DNA of 64,000 nucleotides from Sphingomonas faeni (GCF_030817315.1 NZ_JAUSZF010000001.1:3057001-3121000); one strand, 5' to 3'; counted from the stretch's first letter, positions 33,495 through 46,091 are shown. The notes: generated by a model not told the origin, from the letters alone. A program made the numbers and translations.

Positions 33495-35116
33495 GCGCGT
33501 TTCGCTTCCTTCCCGCTGCGGCGCTTTTGGCTACATCCCCTGCCGTGGCGCAGGTCTCGCCCGAGCGATTGTCCGCGGATGTGAAGACGCTTGCCTCCGA
33601 TGCGTTCGAGGGGCGGGCGCCGGGAACGCCGGGTGAGACCAAGACGATCGCCTGGCTGATCGCGCAGTTCAACGCGATGAAGGCGCAAGGCGGCGGCCCG
33701 AACGGCAGCTGGACGCAGCCCGTCCCGCTCGTCCACACCCGGATGGGGTCTGGCACCGTGCGCGCCGGCGACACCGCGCTGGTGCAGGGCCGCGACGTCT
33801 ATCTCAGCACGGTCCGCGGCGTTGACCGCGTCGCCATCGCGAACGCGCCGATGGTGTTCGTCGGCTACGGCGTAACCGCGCCCGAGCGCGGCTGGGACGA
33901 CTTCAAAGGGCTCGACCTCAAGGGCAAGGTCGCGGTGTTCCTCGTCAACGATCCCGATTTTGAAGCGGTCGCAGGTGACGACTCGAAGGGCAAGTTCGGC
34001 GACCGTCGGATGACCTATTACGGCCGCTGGACGTACAAATACGAGGAAGCGGCGCGGCGTGGCGCGGTCGGCGCGCTGATCGTCCACGACACGGCGGGCG
34101 CAGGCTATGGCTGGAACACCGTCACCGCCCCCGCTGGCGAGAATTACGATATCGTGCGGAAAGATCCCGAGTCACGGGTGATGCTCCAAGGCTGGCTGGA
34201 AGGTGGTGCGGCGGCCCGGTTGTTCGCAGCCTCGGGCCTTGATCTGGCAACGATGCGCAAGGCCGCGCGGCGGAGCGATTTCCGCCCGGTCGCGCTGAAG
34301 CAGGCGTTCACCACCGATCTACCCGTGAAGCACGACACCGCCGTGAGCCAGAACGTGCTGGCGAAGCTGCCGGGCAAGATGCATCCCGACGAGGTCGTGA
34401 TGTTCGGCGCGCACTGGGACGCCTACGGCGTTGGTGCTCCCGACGCGCAGGGACGGACGATCCGGCCCGGCGCGAACGACGATGGGCTCGGCGTGGCGGG
34501 TGTGCTCGAACTCGCCCGCAGTTTCGCCAAGGCTCCCCGCACCGACCGCAGCCTCGTCTTCGCGCTGTGGAGCGGCGAGGAGCGCGGGCTGCTCGGCTCG
34601 GAAACCTATGCTGTGAACCCGGTCTATCCGGCGGCGAAGACGGTCGCCAATCTGACGCTCGACATCCTCCAGACGGCAGGCCCGGCGAAGGACGTCATGC
34701 TGGTCGGCGCCGGCCAGAACAGCCTCGAGGACATGCTGGGTGACGCTGCAAAGGCCCAAGGCCGCGTCGTGACACCCGAAGCGCTTCCCGAACGCGGGCT
34801 GTTCTACCGCGCCGACCATTTCTCGGTCGCGCGGCGCGGCGTGCCGACGTTGCTGCTGATGGCGATCAGCGGCGCGCCCGACTTGGTCAAGGGCGGCCGG
34901 ACTGCGGGGCAGGCTTGGCTCGACGGCTATATGAAATGCTATCACCAGACCTGTGACGCTTGGAACGCGGACTGGGATCTGCGCGGCGCGGCGCAAGACG
35001 TCGACCTGTTCCATACGATCGGAACGAAGCTCGCAAACACGCGCTTGTGGCCGGAATGGCGCGACGGGTCGGAGTTCAAGTCGGTGAGGGCTGAAAGCGC
35101 GGGGGAGCGGAAGTAG
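33491..35116 (+). CDS. Secreted M28 family metallopeptidase
   Basis: 541 aa with a signal peptide cut near TSPAVAQ. A PA-like domain (about 120-270) is inserted before the M28 zinc aminopeptidase core: FGAHWDAYG (first ligand), RPGANDDGLGVAGVLE, WSGEERGLLGS and a later FYRADHFSVARRGVP. A paired Cys region CYHQTCD lies near the end. It degrades peptides in the periplasm or outside. It is coupled to the MAPEG gene. Confidence 0.93.
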   Translation: MSAFRFLPAAALLATSPAVAQVSPERLSADVKTLASDAFEGRAPGTPGETKTIAWLIAQFNAMKAQGGGPNGSWTQPVPLVHTRMGSGTVRAGDTALVQGRDVYLSTVRGVDRVAIANAPMVFVGYGVTAPERGWDDFKGLDLKGKVAVFLVNDPDFEAVAGDDSKGKFGDRRMTYYGRWTYKYEEAARRGAVGALIVHDTAGAGYGWNTVTAPAGENYDIVRKDPESRVMLQGWLEGGAAARLFAASGLDLATMRKAARRSDFRPVALKQAFTTDLPVKHDTAVSQNVLAKLPGKMHPDEVVMFGAHWDAYGVGAPDAQGRTIRPGANDDGLGVAGVLELARSFAKAPRTDRSLVFALWSGEERGLLGSETYAVNPVYPAAKTVANLTLDILQTAGPAKDVMLVGAGQNSLEDMLGDAAKAQGRVVTPEALPERGLFYRADHFSVARRGVPTLLLMAISGAPDLVKGGRTAGQAWLDGYMKCYHQTCDAWNADWDLRGAAQDVDLFHTIGTKLANTRLWPEWRDGSEFKSVRAESAGERK

Positions 35117-35140
35117 AAGGCCGTCATATTCGCTGACAAC

Positions 35141-35242
35141 CACCCCGGCGAAGGCCGGGGCCCAATTGGAAAGGTTGCAGTCACGGAGCGCGGCCTACGC
35201 CAAACTTCGTCCCCCAATTCGGCCCCGGTCTTCGCCGGGGTG
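35141..35242. repeat. Palindromic repeat, family B, first copy
   Basis: CACCCCGGCGAAGGCCGGGG and CCCAATTGGAAAGGT on the left are answered by CCCCCAATTCGGCCCCGGTC then TTCGCCGGGGTG on the right. Other copies are at 40347-40451, 40480-40583 and 46208-46313. Confidence 0.92.
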
Positions 35243-35290
35243 AGGGCATTGGCAAGGCAGCACGTCCTTCTTGTTCTCCCGCGAAGTTGT

Positions 35291-35367
35291 TGTCCCGCGA
35301 AGGGGGGAGCCCAGGGTCACGAACACCCGCGCTTGTGACCCTGGACCCCCGCCTTCGCGGGGGAACG
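35291..35367. repeat. Palindromic repeat, family C, first copy
   Basis: GTCCCGCGAAGGGGGGAGCC with CAGGGTCACGAACAC, mirrored by GTGACCCTGGACCCCCGCC then TTCGCGGGGGAAC. Related copies are at 46092-46147 and 58851-58905. Confidence 0.9.
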
Positions 35368-35375
35368 GTAGAACG

Positions 35376-36044
35376 CTATTCCGCCAAAGCCCTATCACTG
35401 ACGAACATATTCGTCGCCCGCTCATGCGCAAACGTGCTCGCCGGCCCATGCCCCGGGATAAAGCTTGTATCGCTCCCCAGCGGCCAGAGCTTCTCGACGA
35501 TCGACTTCACCAGTACCTGGTGATTGCCGCCCGGCATGTCCGACCGTCCGACCGACCCCTGGAACAGCACGTCGCCGACTTGGGCGAAGTTTGAGGGGGG
35601 GTGGTGGAATATAACGTGACCTTCGGTGTGGCCGGGGGTTTCGTAGACGTCGAGCAGGAGGTCGCCGACCGCGACCGTGTCGCCCTCGACCAGCCAGCGG
35701 TCGGGTTCGAAGTTCACACCCGAGATGCCGTATTTCGGGCCGTCCTGGTCGAGGCGCTGGAGCCAGAAGCGGTCCGCTTCGTGTGGGCCCTCGATCGGGA
35801 CGCCGAGGTCGTTCGACAGCCGCTTCGCGCCGCCCGCGTGATCGATATGGCCGTGCGTGAGCAGGATCTTCTCGACCGTCACCCCCGCCTGTTCGACCGC
35901 CGCCATGATCCGCGGGAGATCGCCGCCCGGATCGATCACCGCCGCCTTCATCGTCGCGGTGCACCAGATGATCGTGCAGTTCTGCTGGATCGGCGTGACC
36001 TGGACGATCGCGGCGCGCAGGGGCGGAGTGGCTGGATTTGTCAT
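35376..36044 (-). CDS. MBL-fold metallo-hydrolase (glyoxalase II-like)
   Basis: 222 aa. The metal site LLTHGHIDHAGGAKRL (HxHxDH), later ETPGHTEGHVIFHH, an Asp in GDVLFQGSVGRSD and a C-terminal FIPGHGP define the hydroxyacylglutathione hydrolase-like group. The usual substrate-binding C-terminal domain is short. Stands alone, divergent from pabB. Confidence 0.92.
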   Translation of the reverse strand: MTNPATPPLRAAIVQVTPIQQNCTIIWCTATMKAAVIDPGGDLPRIMAAVEQAGVTVEKILLTHGHIDHAGGAKRLSNDLGVPIEGPHEADRFWLQRLDQDGPKYGISGVNFEPDRWLVEGDTVAVGDLLLDVYETPGHTEGHVIFHHPPSNFAQVGDVLFQGSVGRSDMPGGNHQVLVKSIVEKLWPLGSDTSFIPGHGPASTFAHERATNMFVSDRALAE

Positions 36045-36124
36045 GGCCCCGAAATAGGATAGCGCGCCCTAAGGAGCAATCGGCGCTTGCGGTTTGCCTC
36101 GCGCTCCGTGCAACAGTCGCGACG

Positions 36125-39146
<3,022 letters not shown>

Positions 39147-39159
39147 GGCAAAGCTGAAC

Positions 39160-39253
39160 GATCCTCTCCCGCAAGGGGGAGGGGCCGCGAAGCGACGGAG
39201 GGCCTCCCCCCGTCCGGCAAGAGCCAGCCACCTCCCCCTTGCTGGGGAGGATC
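39160..39253. repeat. Palindromic repeat, family E, first copy
   Basis: ATCCTCTCCCGCAAGGGGGA on the left and CACCTCCCCCTTGCTGGGGA then GGAT on the right. A shorter relative is at 43485-43551. The rest of the gap to 39469 shows no gene. Confidence 0.85.
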
Positions 39254-39469
39254 GGAAGGGTTGAGCAACATTTGGGACATGCGGCGACATCTTCCGGCAA
39301 TCCTGTCGGGTGATGCCTGCTGTACGATGAACGCATCGGCCACGGCGCGTTAATCGAGAGTTTCTAAAAACGACATTGTGGTTGGCCGGTATCTCCACGA
39401 CATGCCGGTACGTAGCTGACGCCGATCCATCCGGTCGGTGTCATCATTTGAATTCATTGGGATCGCATC

Positions 39470-39616
39470 ATGCGCAGTATCGTAAAGTCGAGTTTCTTCT
39501 GGCAGTTCAGCGGCGGTTTCGTCCTCGGCGCCATCGGTTTGCTCGCGATGCAGCCTGCGGAAGCCCGCCAGACCTTTGCCAGCCATTTCGAGCACAGCGC
39601 GCCCGCCACGCGCTGA
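39470..39616 (+). CDS. 48-aa small membrane or exported protein
   Basis: Starts MRSIVKSSFFWQFSGGFVLG and continues AIGLLAMQPAEARQTF, with one hydrophobic segment that could be a membrane anchor or signal peptide (AEA cleavage site). It lies 37 bases upstream of msrA on the same strand. The ribosome site is weak. I do not recognise a family. Codon pattern and third-position GC fit coding DNA. Confidence 0.5.
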   Translation: MRSIVKSSFFWQFSGGFVLGAIGLLAMQPAEARQTFASHFEHSAPATR

Positions 39617-39653
39617 TCTTGCGCGCGTCTTGGCGAACGATCGGCGCAACACC

Positions 39654-40325
39654 ATGTATACAAACATGAAAAAGCCGCTTCTCGCCACGCTCGCCGCCGT
39701 CGGTATTGCCGGTGCGTTCCTGTCCACCGGTACGGCGCAGGGCGCCCGCGCCGTCGTCATCCCCGCCGTCAAGACCGACCTTCCCGCGGCGGCCGGTATC
39801 CAGACCGCGGTACTGGCGGGCGGCTGTTTCTGGACGATGGAAGCGGTGTTCGAGCATGTGAAGGGCGTGAAGGCCGTCACGGCGGGCTATGCCGGTGGCA
39901 CCAAGGCGACCGCGACCTACGATCAGGTGTCCGCCGAAACGACCCGCCATGCCGAAGCGATCAGGATCGCATACGATCCACGCATCGTGAGCTACGGCAC
40001 TCTGCTGCGCGTGTATTTCTCGATCGCGCACGATCCGACCAGCCTGAACCGGCAGGGGCCGGACAGCGGCACCAGCTATCGCTCGGCGATCTTCTCGCAG
40101 TCGCCGGCACAGGCCCAGATCGCGCGGGCGTATATCGCGCAACTGGGGCAGACACGGGCGTTCTCGGGGCCGATCGTGACGAAGCTGGAGACGGGGACGT
40201 TCTATGCGGCCGAGGCATATCACCAGAATTTCTACGACCGGAACCCGACGCATCCGTATATCGTGATGTGGGACAAGCCGAAGATGGCTGCGTTTCGCGC
40301 GGCGTTTCCGACGATTTCGCGGTGA
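39654..40325 (+). CDS. msrA: Exported peptide methionine sulfoxide reductase MsrA
   Basis: 223 aa with an N-terminal signal peptide (KKPLLATLAAVGIAGAFLS), so periplasmic. The catalytic Cys is in LAGGCFWTMEAVFE (usual GCFWxxE), followed by GYAGGTKATATYDQVSAETT and YRSAIF. No cysteine follows in the C-terminal part, so recycling may use another thiol partner. ATG 39666 is an alternative start. Confidence 0.92.
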   Translation: MYTNMKKPLLATLAAVGIAGAFLSTGTAQGARAVVIPAVKTDLPAAAGIQTAVLAGGCFWTMEAVFEHVKGVKAVTAGYAGGTKATATYDQVSAETTRHAEAIRIAYDPRIVSYGTLLRVYFSIAHDPTSLNRQGPDSGTSYRSAIFSQSPAQAQIARAYIAQLGQTRAFSGPIVTKLETGTFYAAEAYHQNFYDRNPTHPYIVMWDKPKMAAFRAAFPTISR

Positions 40326-40346
40326 GGGCTTTACCTTAAGCTGCAC

Positions 40347-40451
40347 CACCCCGGCGGAGGCCGGGGCCCAATTGGAAAGGTGGAAGTAACGGCGGACAAG
40401 CCTTCGTTATAGGCCGCTCCCAATTGGGCCCCGGCCTTCGCCGGGGTGGTG
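40347..40451. repeat. Palindromic repeat, family B, second copy
   Basis: Begins CACCCCGGCGGAGGCCGGGG and CCCAATTGGAAAGGT and ends CCCAATTGGGCCCCGGCC then TTCGCCGGGGTGG. It is followed within 30 bases by another copy, so the gap after msrA is a tandem of two. Confidence 0.93.
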
Positions 40452-40479
40452 AGGCTTTTATCTTCAAATAGTTAGCCAC

Positions 40480-40583
40480 CACCCCGGCGAAGGCCGGGGC
40501 CCAGTTGGCAAGGTCGAGGTAACGGCGTGCGGTCCTTTACCAGCAGCCGTCCCCACCTGGGCCCCGGCCTTCGCCGGGGTGGG
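40480..40583. repeat. Palindromic repeat, family B, third copy
   Basis: CACCCCGGCGAAGGCCGGGG then CCCAGTTGGCAAGGT, closing with CCACCTGGGCCCCGGCC then TTCGCCGGGGTGG. Confidence 0.93.
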
Positions 40584-40607
40584 GTAAATATTTGCTAGGG
40601 CTTTCCC

Positions 40608-41270
40608 TCAGGCCGCGACCGGAAACCGCAGCATTCGGTCGGCTACGGGCACCATCGCCTCGGCCCCGACCCCAACCGCCCGGACGATCTCCGGATGGTC
40701 CACGTCCAGCCCTCCGGTCAGCGACCCGAACGCCGGCAATATCAACTTCGTCGCGGTCGCCACGAAACAGCGGCGCGCGACCGACTTCCCCCGCACGCGC
40801 AACCGCAGTTTCGGGTGGAAATGCCCCGACAATTCCGGTCGCGTCTCCGACCGGTCGGCTTCGTGGCGCAGTACCAGGCCGTCGACGACGACCTCGTCCA
40901 CGACCTCCCCACCACATCGATCGAGGATAGCCGGATCGTGATTGCCCGTGATCCAGGTCCAGCGCGTGCCGTCGGTCATCGCGCGCAGCATGTCCTGCGC
41001 GCGTTGCGGCAGTCGCTCGCACCCGTCGCTGTCGTGGAAGCTGTCACCCAGGCACCAGACCTCGCGTGCGCCGGTTGCGGTAACCAGCGCGGTGAGATCG
41101 GCCAATGTCGCGATCGAATCATAGGGCGGCAGCATCTGGCCGCGCTGGGCGAACCAGCTTGCCTTCTCGAAATGCAGGTCGGCGACCAGCAGCGCACGCC
41201 GCTCCGGCCAGAACAGCGCGCCTTGCGCCAACGCCAGAAGCGCATGCCCGCCGAACGAAAAGGGAACCAT
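40608..41270 (-). CDS. pdeM: Ligase-associated endonuclease PdeM
   Basis: 220-aa calcineurin-like phosphoesterase: VADLHFEKAS (DxH), CLGDSFHDSDG, TGNHDP and a final GHFHPKLRLRV. This is the PdeM pattern of the ligase-associated DNA damage response set. The other members are the Lhr-type helicase (46389), exonuclease (49585) and ligase (59949), all in this window. The start at 41270 (MVPFSFGGHALLAL) is preferred; a long in-frame extension to 41441 runs into kup's leader. Confidence 0.92.
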   Translation of the reverse strand: MVPFSFGGHALLALAQGALFWPERRALLVADLHFEKASWFAQRGQMLPPYDSIATLADLTALVTATGAREVWCLGDSFHDSDGCERLPQRAQDMLRAMTDGTRWTWITGNHDPAILDRCGGEVVDEVVVDGLVLRHEADRSETRPELSGHFHPKLRLRVRGKSVARRCFVATATKLILPAFGSLTGGLDVDHPEIVRAVGVGAEAMVPVADRMLRFPVAA

Positions 41271-41439
41271 TTCCTCGCCATGCCGGTGCCCGCCGCGTGA
41301 ATCAACCCGCCATCGGTTAATCCGGCGTGCGATCCGGCGTCCGATCGGGCACGCCAGCAGGCGCGGGCCGGCGGCACTTGCGCATGCCCCCAATCGGCGT
41401 AAAGCGCGCCGTCCCATCAGGAGGAGCGCTCTGCGCGCC

Positions 41440-43446
41440 ATGACGTCCGTAGCCGGAACACCCGAGACCGCACTCGTGCCCGAACACGCTGCCCAGCAGG
41501 CGGCGGGGCAGGCGTGCGCGCCGTCGGACCTGTCGGCCGCGCATCTGCATCCGCATCCGGCGCTGGCCGCGCTGACGGTCGGCGCGATCGGCGTGGTGTT
41601 CGGCGATATCGGTACCAGTCCGCTCTATGCGTTCCGCGAGGCGCTCGGCCAGTCGTCCGCGGGCGGCATCGATCCGAGCGAGATCCTCGGCGTGCTGAGC
41701 CTCGCGCTCTGGTCGCTGTTCCTCGTTGTCACCGTCAAATACGTCATCTTCCTGATGCGTGCGGACAACCAGGGCGAGGGCGGCGTACTGGCGCTGGCCG
41801 CGCTCGCCCGTCGCGCGCTCGGCATGCGGTCGAAGGTGGCGATCGTGCTCGGCGCGGCAGGCGCGTCGTTGTTCTACGGCGATGCGATCATCACGCCGGC
41901 GCTGTCGGTGCTGTCGGCGATGGAGGGCCTGCGGACGATCCCGAGCGCGGCGCATATCTTCAACGAGGGCGTGGTGCGCGCGCTGACGATCGGCATCCTG
42001 ATCGCGTTGTTCCTGATTCAGGCGCGCGGGACGGCGCAGGTGTCGAAGCTGTTCGGTCCGGTCTGTATCGTCTGGTTCGTCGCGATCGGCGCGCTGGGGA
42101 TCTGGCACATCGCCGACGAGCCGTCGATCGTCCGGGTGTTCCTGCCGACCTACGGCGTCTCGTTCCTCGCGACGCACGGCGTCACCGGGCTGTTCGTGCT
42201 GGGCGCGGTGTTCCTGACCGTCACCGGTGCCGAGGCGCTGACCGCGGACATGGGGCATTTCGGCAAGCTGCCGATCCGCATCGGCTGGTTCTTCCTCGTC
42301 TTCCCGGCGCTGGCACTGAATTATTTGGGGCAGGGGGCGTTCGCCTTGTCGCGGCTCGAGGATGCGGCGGCGCGGGGCGTGCCGTTCGTCAACCAGGACT
42401 GGTTCTTCCTGATGGCGCCCGAGCCGTTGCGGCCGGCGCTGATCATCCTGGCGGGGTTCGCGACCGTGATTGCCAGCCAGGCGGTGATCACGGGTGCGTT
42501 CTCGTTGACGCAGCAGGCGATCCAGCTCGGGCTGCTGCCGCGGCTGCGTATCCGTCAGACGTCGGCGGTGTTCGCGGGCCAGATCTACCTGCCGGCGATC
42601 AACTGGCTGTTGCTGATCGGCGTGCTGGTGCTGGTGATCCAGTTCAAGACGTCGTCGGCGATGGCGGCGGCGTACGGCATCGCGGTCACGGGGACGATGG
42701 TCGTCACCACCTTGCTGGCGTATATCGTGGTGCGGCATCGGTGGAACTGGTCGCGCCCGCTGGCGCTGGCGGCGATCCTGCCGTTCCTGACGCTCGACCT
42801 GATCTTCTTCGGCGCGAACATCCTGCGCGTGATCGAGGGGGGCTGGGTGCCGCTGGTCATCGCCGCGTCGATCGGGCTGATCATCTTCACCTGGGTGCGC
42901 GGCAAGAAGATCGTCAGCGCGTTCGAAAAGCGGCAGAGCATCCCGCTGAGCGACCTCGCCGCCGCGCTGGAGAAGCGTCCGCCCGAGCGCGTGTCGGGGA
43001 CCGCGGTGTTCCTGACGGCGAACCCGCATGCGACGCCGGGGGCGCTGCTGCACAATCTGAAGCACAACAAGGTGCTGCACGAGCGCAACCTGATCTGCAG
43101 CATCCGCACCGCCGACCGGCCGTTCGTGGAGGAGTCCGCGCGCGCGAAGGTGGAGCGGGTGGACGACAATTTCTCGATCGTCGTGCTGACCTATGGGTTC
43201 ATGGAGTCGCCCGACGTGCCGCGCGATCTGGGCGTTGGGAACAAGACCGAGCAGCTTGGGCTGGATCCGATGCGGACGTCGTTCTTTATCGGGCGCAACA
43301 CGCTGAAGCCGGATGCGGAGAAGGGGATGCCGCCTTGGCAGGACCGGATCTTCATGTTCCTGCAGCGGAATGCGAGCGACCCGACGGACTTTTTGAGGAT
43401 TCCGCCGGGGAAGGTGCTTGAGTTGGGCGAGCAGGTCACGGTCTGA
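41440..43446 (+). CDS. kup: Kup-type potassium uptake protein
   Basis: 668 aa with about 12 membrane helices. TVGAIGVVFGDIGTSPLYAF is the Kup signature, followed by FYGDAIITPALSVLSA and NYLGQGAF. A C-terminal cytoplasmic domain (about 480-668) follows. It imports K+ with protons. Divergent from pdeM with 169 bases between starts. Confidence 0.97.
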   Translation: MTSVAGTPETALVPEHAAQQAAGQACAPSDLSAAHLHPHPALAALTVGAIGVVFGDIGTSPLYAFREALGQSSAGGIDPSEILGVLSLALWSLFLVVTVKYVIFLMRADNQGEGGVLALAALARRALGMRSKVAIVLGAAGASLFYGDAIITPALSVLSAMEGLRTIPSAAHIFNEGVVRALTIGILIALFLIQARGTAQVSKLFGPVCIVWFVAIGALGIWHIADEPSIVRVFLPTYGVSFLATHGVTGLFVLGAVFLTVTGAEALTADMGHFGKLPIRIGWFFLVFPALALNYLGQGAFALSRLEDAAARGVPFVNQDWFFLMAPEPLRPALIILAGFATVIASQAVITGAFSLTQQAIQLGLLPRLRIRQTSAVFAGQIYLPAINWLLLIGVLVLVIQFKTSSAMAAAYGIAVTGTMVVTTLLAYIVVRHRWNWSRPLALAAILPFLTLDLIFFGANILRVIEGGWVPLVIAASIGLIIFTWVRGKKIVSAFEKRQSIPLSDLAAALEKRPPERVSGTAVFLTANPHATPGALLHNLKHNKVLHERNLICSIRTADRPFVEESARAKVERVDDNFSIVVLTYGFMESPDVPRDLGVGNKTEQLGLDPMRTSFFIGRNTLKPDAEKGMPPWQDRIFMFLQRNASDPTDFLRIPPGKVLELGEQVTV

Positions 43447-43484
43447 ACTCAAGGGGCGTTGTGGGGCACGGTTTCGAGCCTCAT

Positions 43485-43551
43485 GCCCCTCTCCCTTCCG
43501 TCGCCTTTGGCTCCTCCCTCCCTCTCCCCGGAGGGGAGAGGGATACGGGAC
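43485..43551. repeat. Palindromic repeat, family E relative
   Basis: CCCCTCTCCCTTCCGTCGCC on the left and CCCTCTCCCCGGAGGGGAGA then GGGATACGGG on the right, partly self-complementary, between kup and a convergent peptidase gene. Confidence 0.7.
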
Positions 43552-43552
43552 A

Positions 43553-44950
43553 TCAGCCGGCGAAGGCCTTTACTAGGTCGAAGAGATAGTCTCGGCCGTC
43601 GTAGAGCGACGCTACGCGGATGCGTTCGTTGAGGCCGTGGATGCCGCCCATGTCCTTGTCGATGAAGACGCCCGGCGCGCCGTAGACGGGGATGCCGATC
43701 GCTTCGAAGAAGATGCCGTCGGTGGCGCCGGTCGACATCATCGGCAGGATCGGGATGCCGGGGAAGTGCTTGGCCGCGACCTTGGTCACCGGGCCCATGA
43801 TCTTCGGATCGAGCGTCGGCGGGATCGCGGTGGGGCGGACCGGCTGGTTGGCGGTCACCGTAACCTTCGCGCCGGCCAGTTCCTTCAGCTTGGCCAGCGT
43901 GCCGTCCACCGTCTCGCCCGGGAAGATGCGGCAGTTGACGTTCGCGGTCGCGCGCTGCGGTAGTGCGTTCTCCGCATGGCCGGCGTTCAGCAGCGTCGCC
44001 ACGCAGGTCGTGCGCAGGGTCGAGTGCATCGCCTTGTCGCGGCTGACGATCGCGTCCGCGGTCTTGTCCTCGGGATTGGCGAGCAGCCGCGTGATCGCAG
44101 ACCCCATCTCGCCCGGCATCGCCTTCGCGCTGGCCGCGAAGAACGCCTTGGTCGTATCGGTGAACTTCACCGGAAACTCGTAGCCCTGCACCGCCTTCAC
44201 CGCGTCGGCGAGTTCGTAGATCGCGTTCTCGGGGATCGGTTGCGAGCTGTGGCCGCCGGGGTTGGTGGCGAGGAACGTGTAGTTCTGCGCGGCCTTCTCG
44301 CCGATCTGGATCGCGAGCAACTGGCGCTTGCCAGTGTCGTCGAGCCGCCCGCCGCCGCCCTCGTTCAGCGCGAACTCCGCCGAGATCAGATCGGGCTTTT
44401 CCTTCGCCAGATACTGCGCGCCGTTCCACGCGAAGGTGGTTTCCTCACCGCAGGTCAGCGCTAACTTGATCGCCCGCTTGGGCTTGTAGCCGCCGGTCTT
44501 GAAGCGGATCATCGCGTCGGACCAGATCGCCGCCTGCGCCTTGTCGTCGACGGTGCCGCGCGCGTAATAATAGCCGCCTTCCTCGATCAGCTTGAACGGA
44601 TCGCGCACCCAATCCTCGCGCTTGGCCTCGACCACGTCGAGATGCGCGAGCAACAGCATCGGCTTGAGCGACGCGTCCGAGCCCTTGAGCACCGCGACCA
44701 GCCCGCCGTCCTTGGGATGCTCGGGCACCGAGAAATAGGTGATGTCGGCATCGGCATAGCCCGCCGTCTTCAGCCGCGCGCCGATCTGCGCCGCCGCCTG
44801 CGTGCAACTGCCGGCGGACAGCGTCGTGTTGGTCTCGACCAGTTCCTTGTAGAGGCCGAGGAACGCCTTCTGGTCGGGCCGCGACTGCGCCTGTGCCGAG
44901 ATCGGTGTCGTCAGAATCGCCGCCGTAAGCAGCCAGCTAGTCGCGCGCAT
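43553..44950 (-). CDS. Secreted M20/M25/M40 family peptidase
   Basis: 465 aa with a signal peptide ending ISAQAQ. Zinc ligands and catalytic residues are LLLAHLDVVEA, RGTVDDKA, TCGEETTF and a late GGIHGLNE; the dimerisation domain begins near THFLATNPGGHSSQP (ATNPGGHSSQP seen). It probably acts as a carboxypeptidase or dipeptidase outside the cytoplasm. The start at 44950 is chosen for its signal peptide. Confidence 0.92.
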   Translation of the reverse strand: MRATSWLLTAAILTTPISAQAQSRPDQKAFLGLYKELVETNTTLSAGSCTQAAAQIGARLKTAGYADADITYFSVPEHPKDGGLVAVLKGSDASLKPMLLLAHLDVVEAKREDWVRDPFKLIEEGGYYYARGTVDDKAQAAIWSDAMIRFKTGGYKPKRAIKLALTCGEETTFAWNGAQYLAKEKPDLISAEFALNEGGGGRLDDTGKRQLLAIQIGEKAAQNYTFLATNPGGHSSQPIPENAIYELADAVKAVQGYEFPVKFTDTTKAFFAASAKAMPGEMGSAITRLLANPEDKTADAIVSRDKAMHSTLRTTCVATLLNAGHAENALPQRATANVNCRIFPGETVDGTLAKLKELAGAKVTVTANQPVRPTAIPPTLDPKIMGPVTKVAAKHFPGIPILPMMSTGATDGIFFEAIGIPVYGAPGVFIDKDMGGIHGLNERIRVASLYDGRDYLFDLVKAFAG

Positions 44951-45033
44951 CGTCGTCCCCCTTGTTTCTGGACGAAGAGTTGCAGCGAACGCGCGCCGAC
45001 GCAACCTCGACGCCACTGCGCTCAACGCTCCCC

Positions 45034-46002
45034 TCAGCGCCGGCGCGTTCCGCGGGGCAAGGCGAGCCGCACCTCGCGGTTGGCGAAGTCGATGTCGACG
45101 CGCCGGAACAGTTGCAGCACGTCCATTCCGAGCAGCATCGCGGGGCGGTCGGACAAGCCGAACTGGCGGAACGGCGGCGCATCCGCGGTGGTGAACGCCA
45201 CGGGCAGGTCGCCGAGCGTCAGGCTGCCGATCGAGACCCGGTCGATCGTCGTGTAGTCGGCAACCACGGTTTCGCCGGTGACGCCGGTCAGCGATACGGG
45301 TTGCGAGGCCCGTGCGCGGCCCAATGCCTTGCGCGCCACCTTTCGGCGGAGCGCGCCATTGGCCATGCTGACCGAGGTGCCGGTATCAAGGATCACGCGG
45401 ATGCGGATGCCGTTGCAATAGGCGTCGGTGACGACGAGTTGCCCAAACAGGCTGCGCGCCCGGATGACGATCTCGTCCGGCCCCGCGCGTTCGCGATTCT
45501 GTCGCCTGCGCGAGGGGGTGACGGTCATCGTCTTGGTATCGAAGTCGATCGTCACCGCGTGATCCTGCAACGTGTCGATCCCGAGCAGCCCACGTGCACC
45601 GAGGTTGATCGCGCTGATCGCGGGCGCCTCGATCGCAGCGCTGCCGATGACGCTGACTTTCAGCGAGGGGATGATGACGGTGCCGATGGCGTCGGATCCG
45701 GTCATGCCGGTGACACGGACGGTGCGGCCGGGCGCGAGGCCGAGCGTGGCGGCAAGCTCGCGCGAGATGACGGTGCGCTGCGCGCCGGTGTCGACGACGA
45801 AGGGAAATGGTCCCGCGCCGGCGATCGTGACCGGGACGGTCATTCGGGTTTCGTCTTCGGCGAACACGAGTGTCGCGGGGTCGGGCTCTGCTGCGGATGC
45901 TGCATTTGGCGAGGGTGCAGCATTTTGTTGCGGGGGGACGGCGTCCTGAGCGGTGGCCTGGGCGGTCGTGGCTAGTAATAGAAGGGCTAGCCACCTGTGC
46001 AT
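45034..46002 (-). CDS. Secreted retropepsin-like aspartyl protease with two DTG domains
   Basis: 322 aa, signal peptide MHRWLALLLLATTAQATA. Two aspartyl-protease half-domains are present in one chain: VVDTGAQRTVIS near 70 and VILDTGTSVSMANG near 205, each followed by a second hydrophobic-Gly strand (LLGIDTLQ; LLGMDVLQLF). Bacterial proteins of this sort resemble retroviral-type proteases fused in tandem, so one chain may form a complete active site. Substrate unknown. Confidence 0.88.
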   Translation of the reverse strand: MHRWLALLLLATTAQATAQDAVPPQQNAAPSPNAASAAEPDPATLVFAEDETRMTVPVTIAGAGPFPFVVDTGAQRTVISRELAATLGLAPGRTVRVTGMTGSDAIGTVIIPSLKVSVIGSAAIEAPAISAINLGARGLLGIDTLQDHAVTIDFDTKTMTVTPSRRRQNRERAGPDEIVIRARSLFGQLVVTDAYCNGIRIRVILDTGTSVSMANGALRRKVARKALGRARASQPVSLTGVTGETVVADYTTIDRVSIGSLTLGDLPVAFTTADAPPFRQFGLSDRPAMLLGMDVLQLFRRVDIDFANREVRLALPRGTRRR

Positions 46003-46091
46003 GCTGCAAATGCTGCGCTCATTCCGGGGTGCGCGCAACTACCGTTGTTAGCGGCGGACGGCCCCTAATGTTATGATGGTTATCGTAAGTT

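Noticed and set aside
41317..43452. 711-codon open frame antisense to kup
   Set aside because: Arg/His/Gln-rich shadow frame of a high-GC gene; no family motifs and kup is certain on the plus strand.
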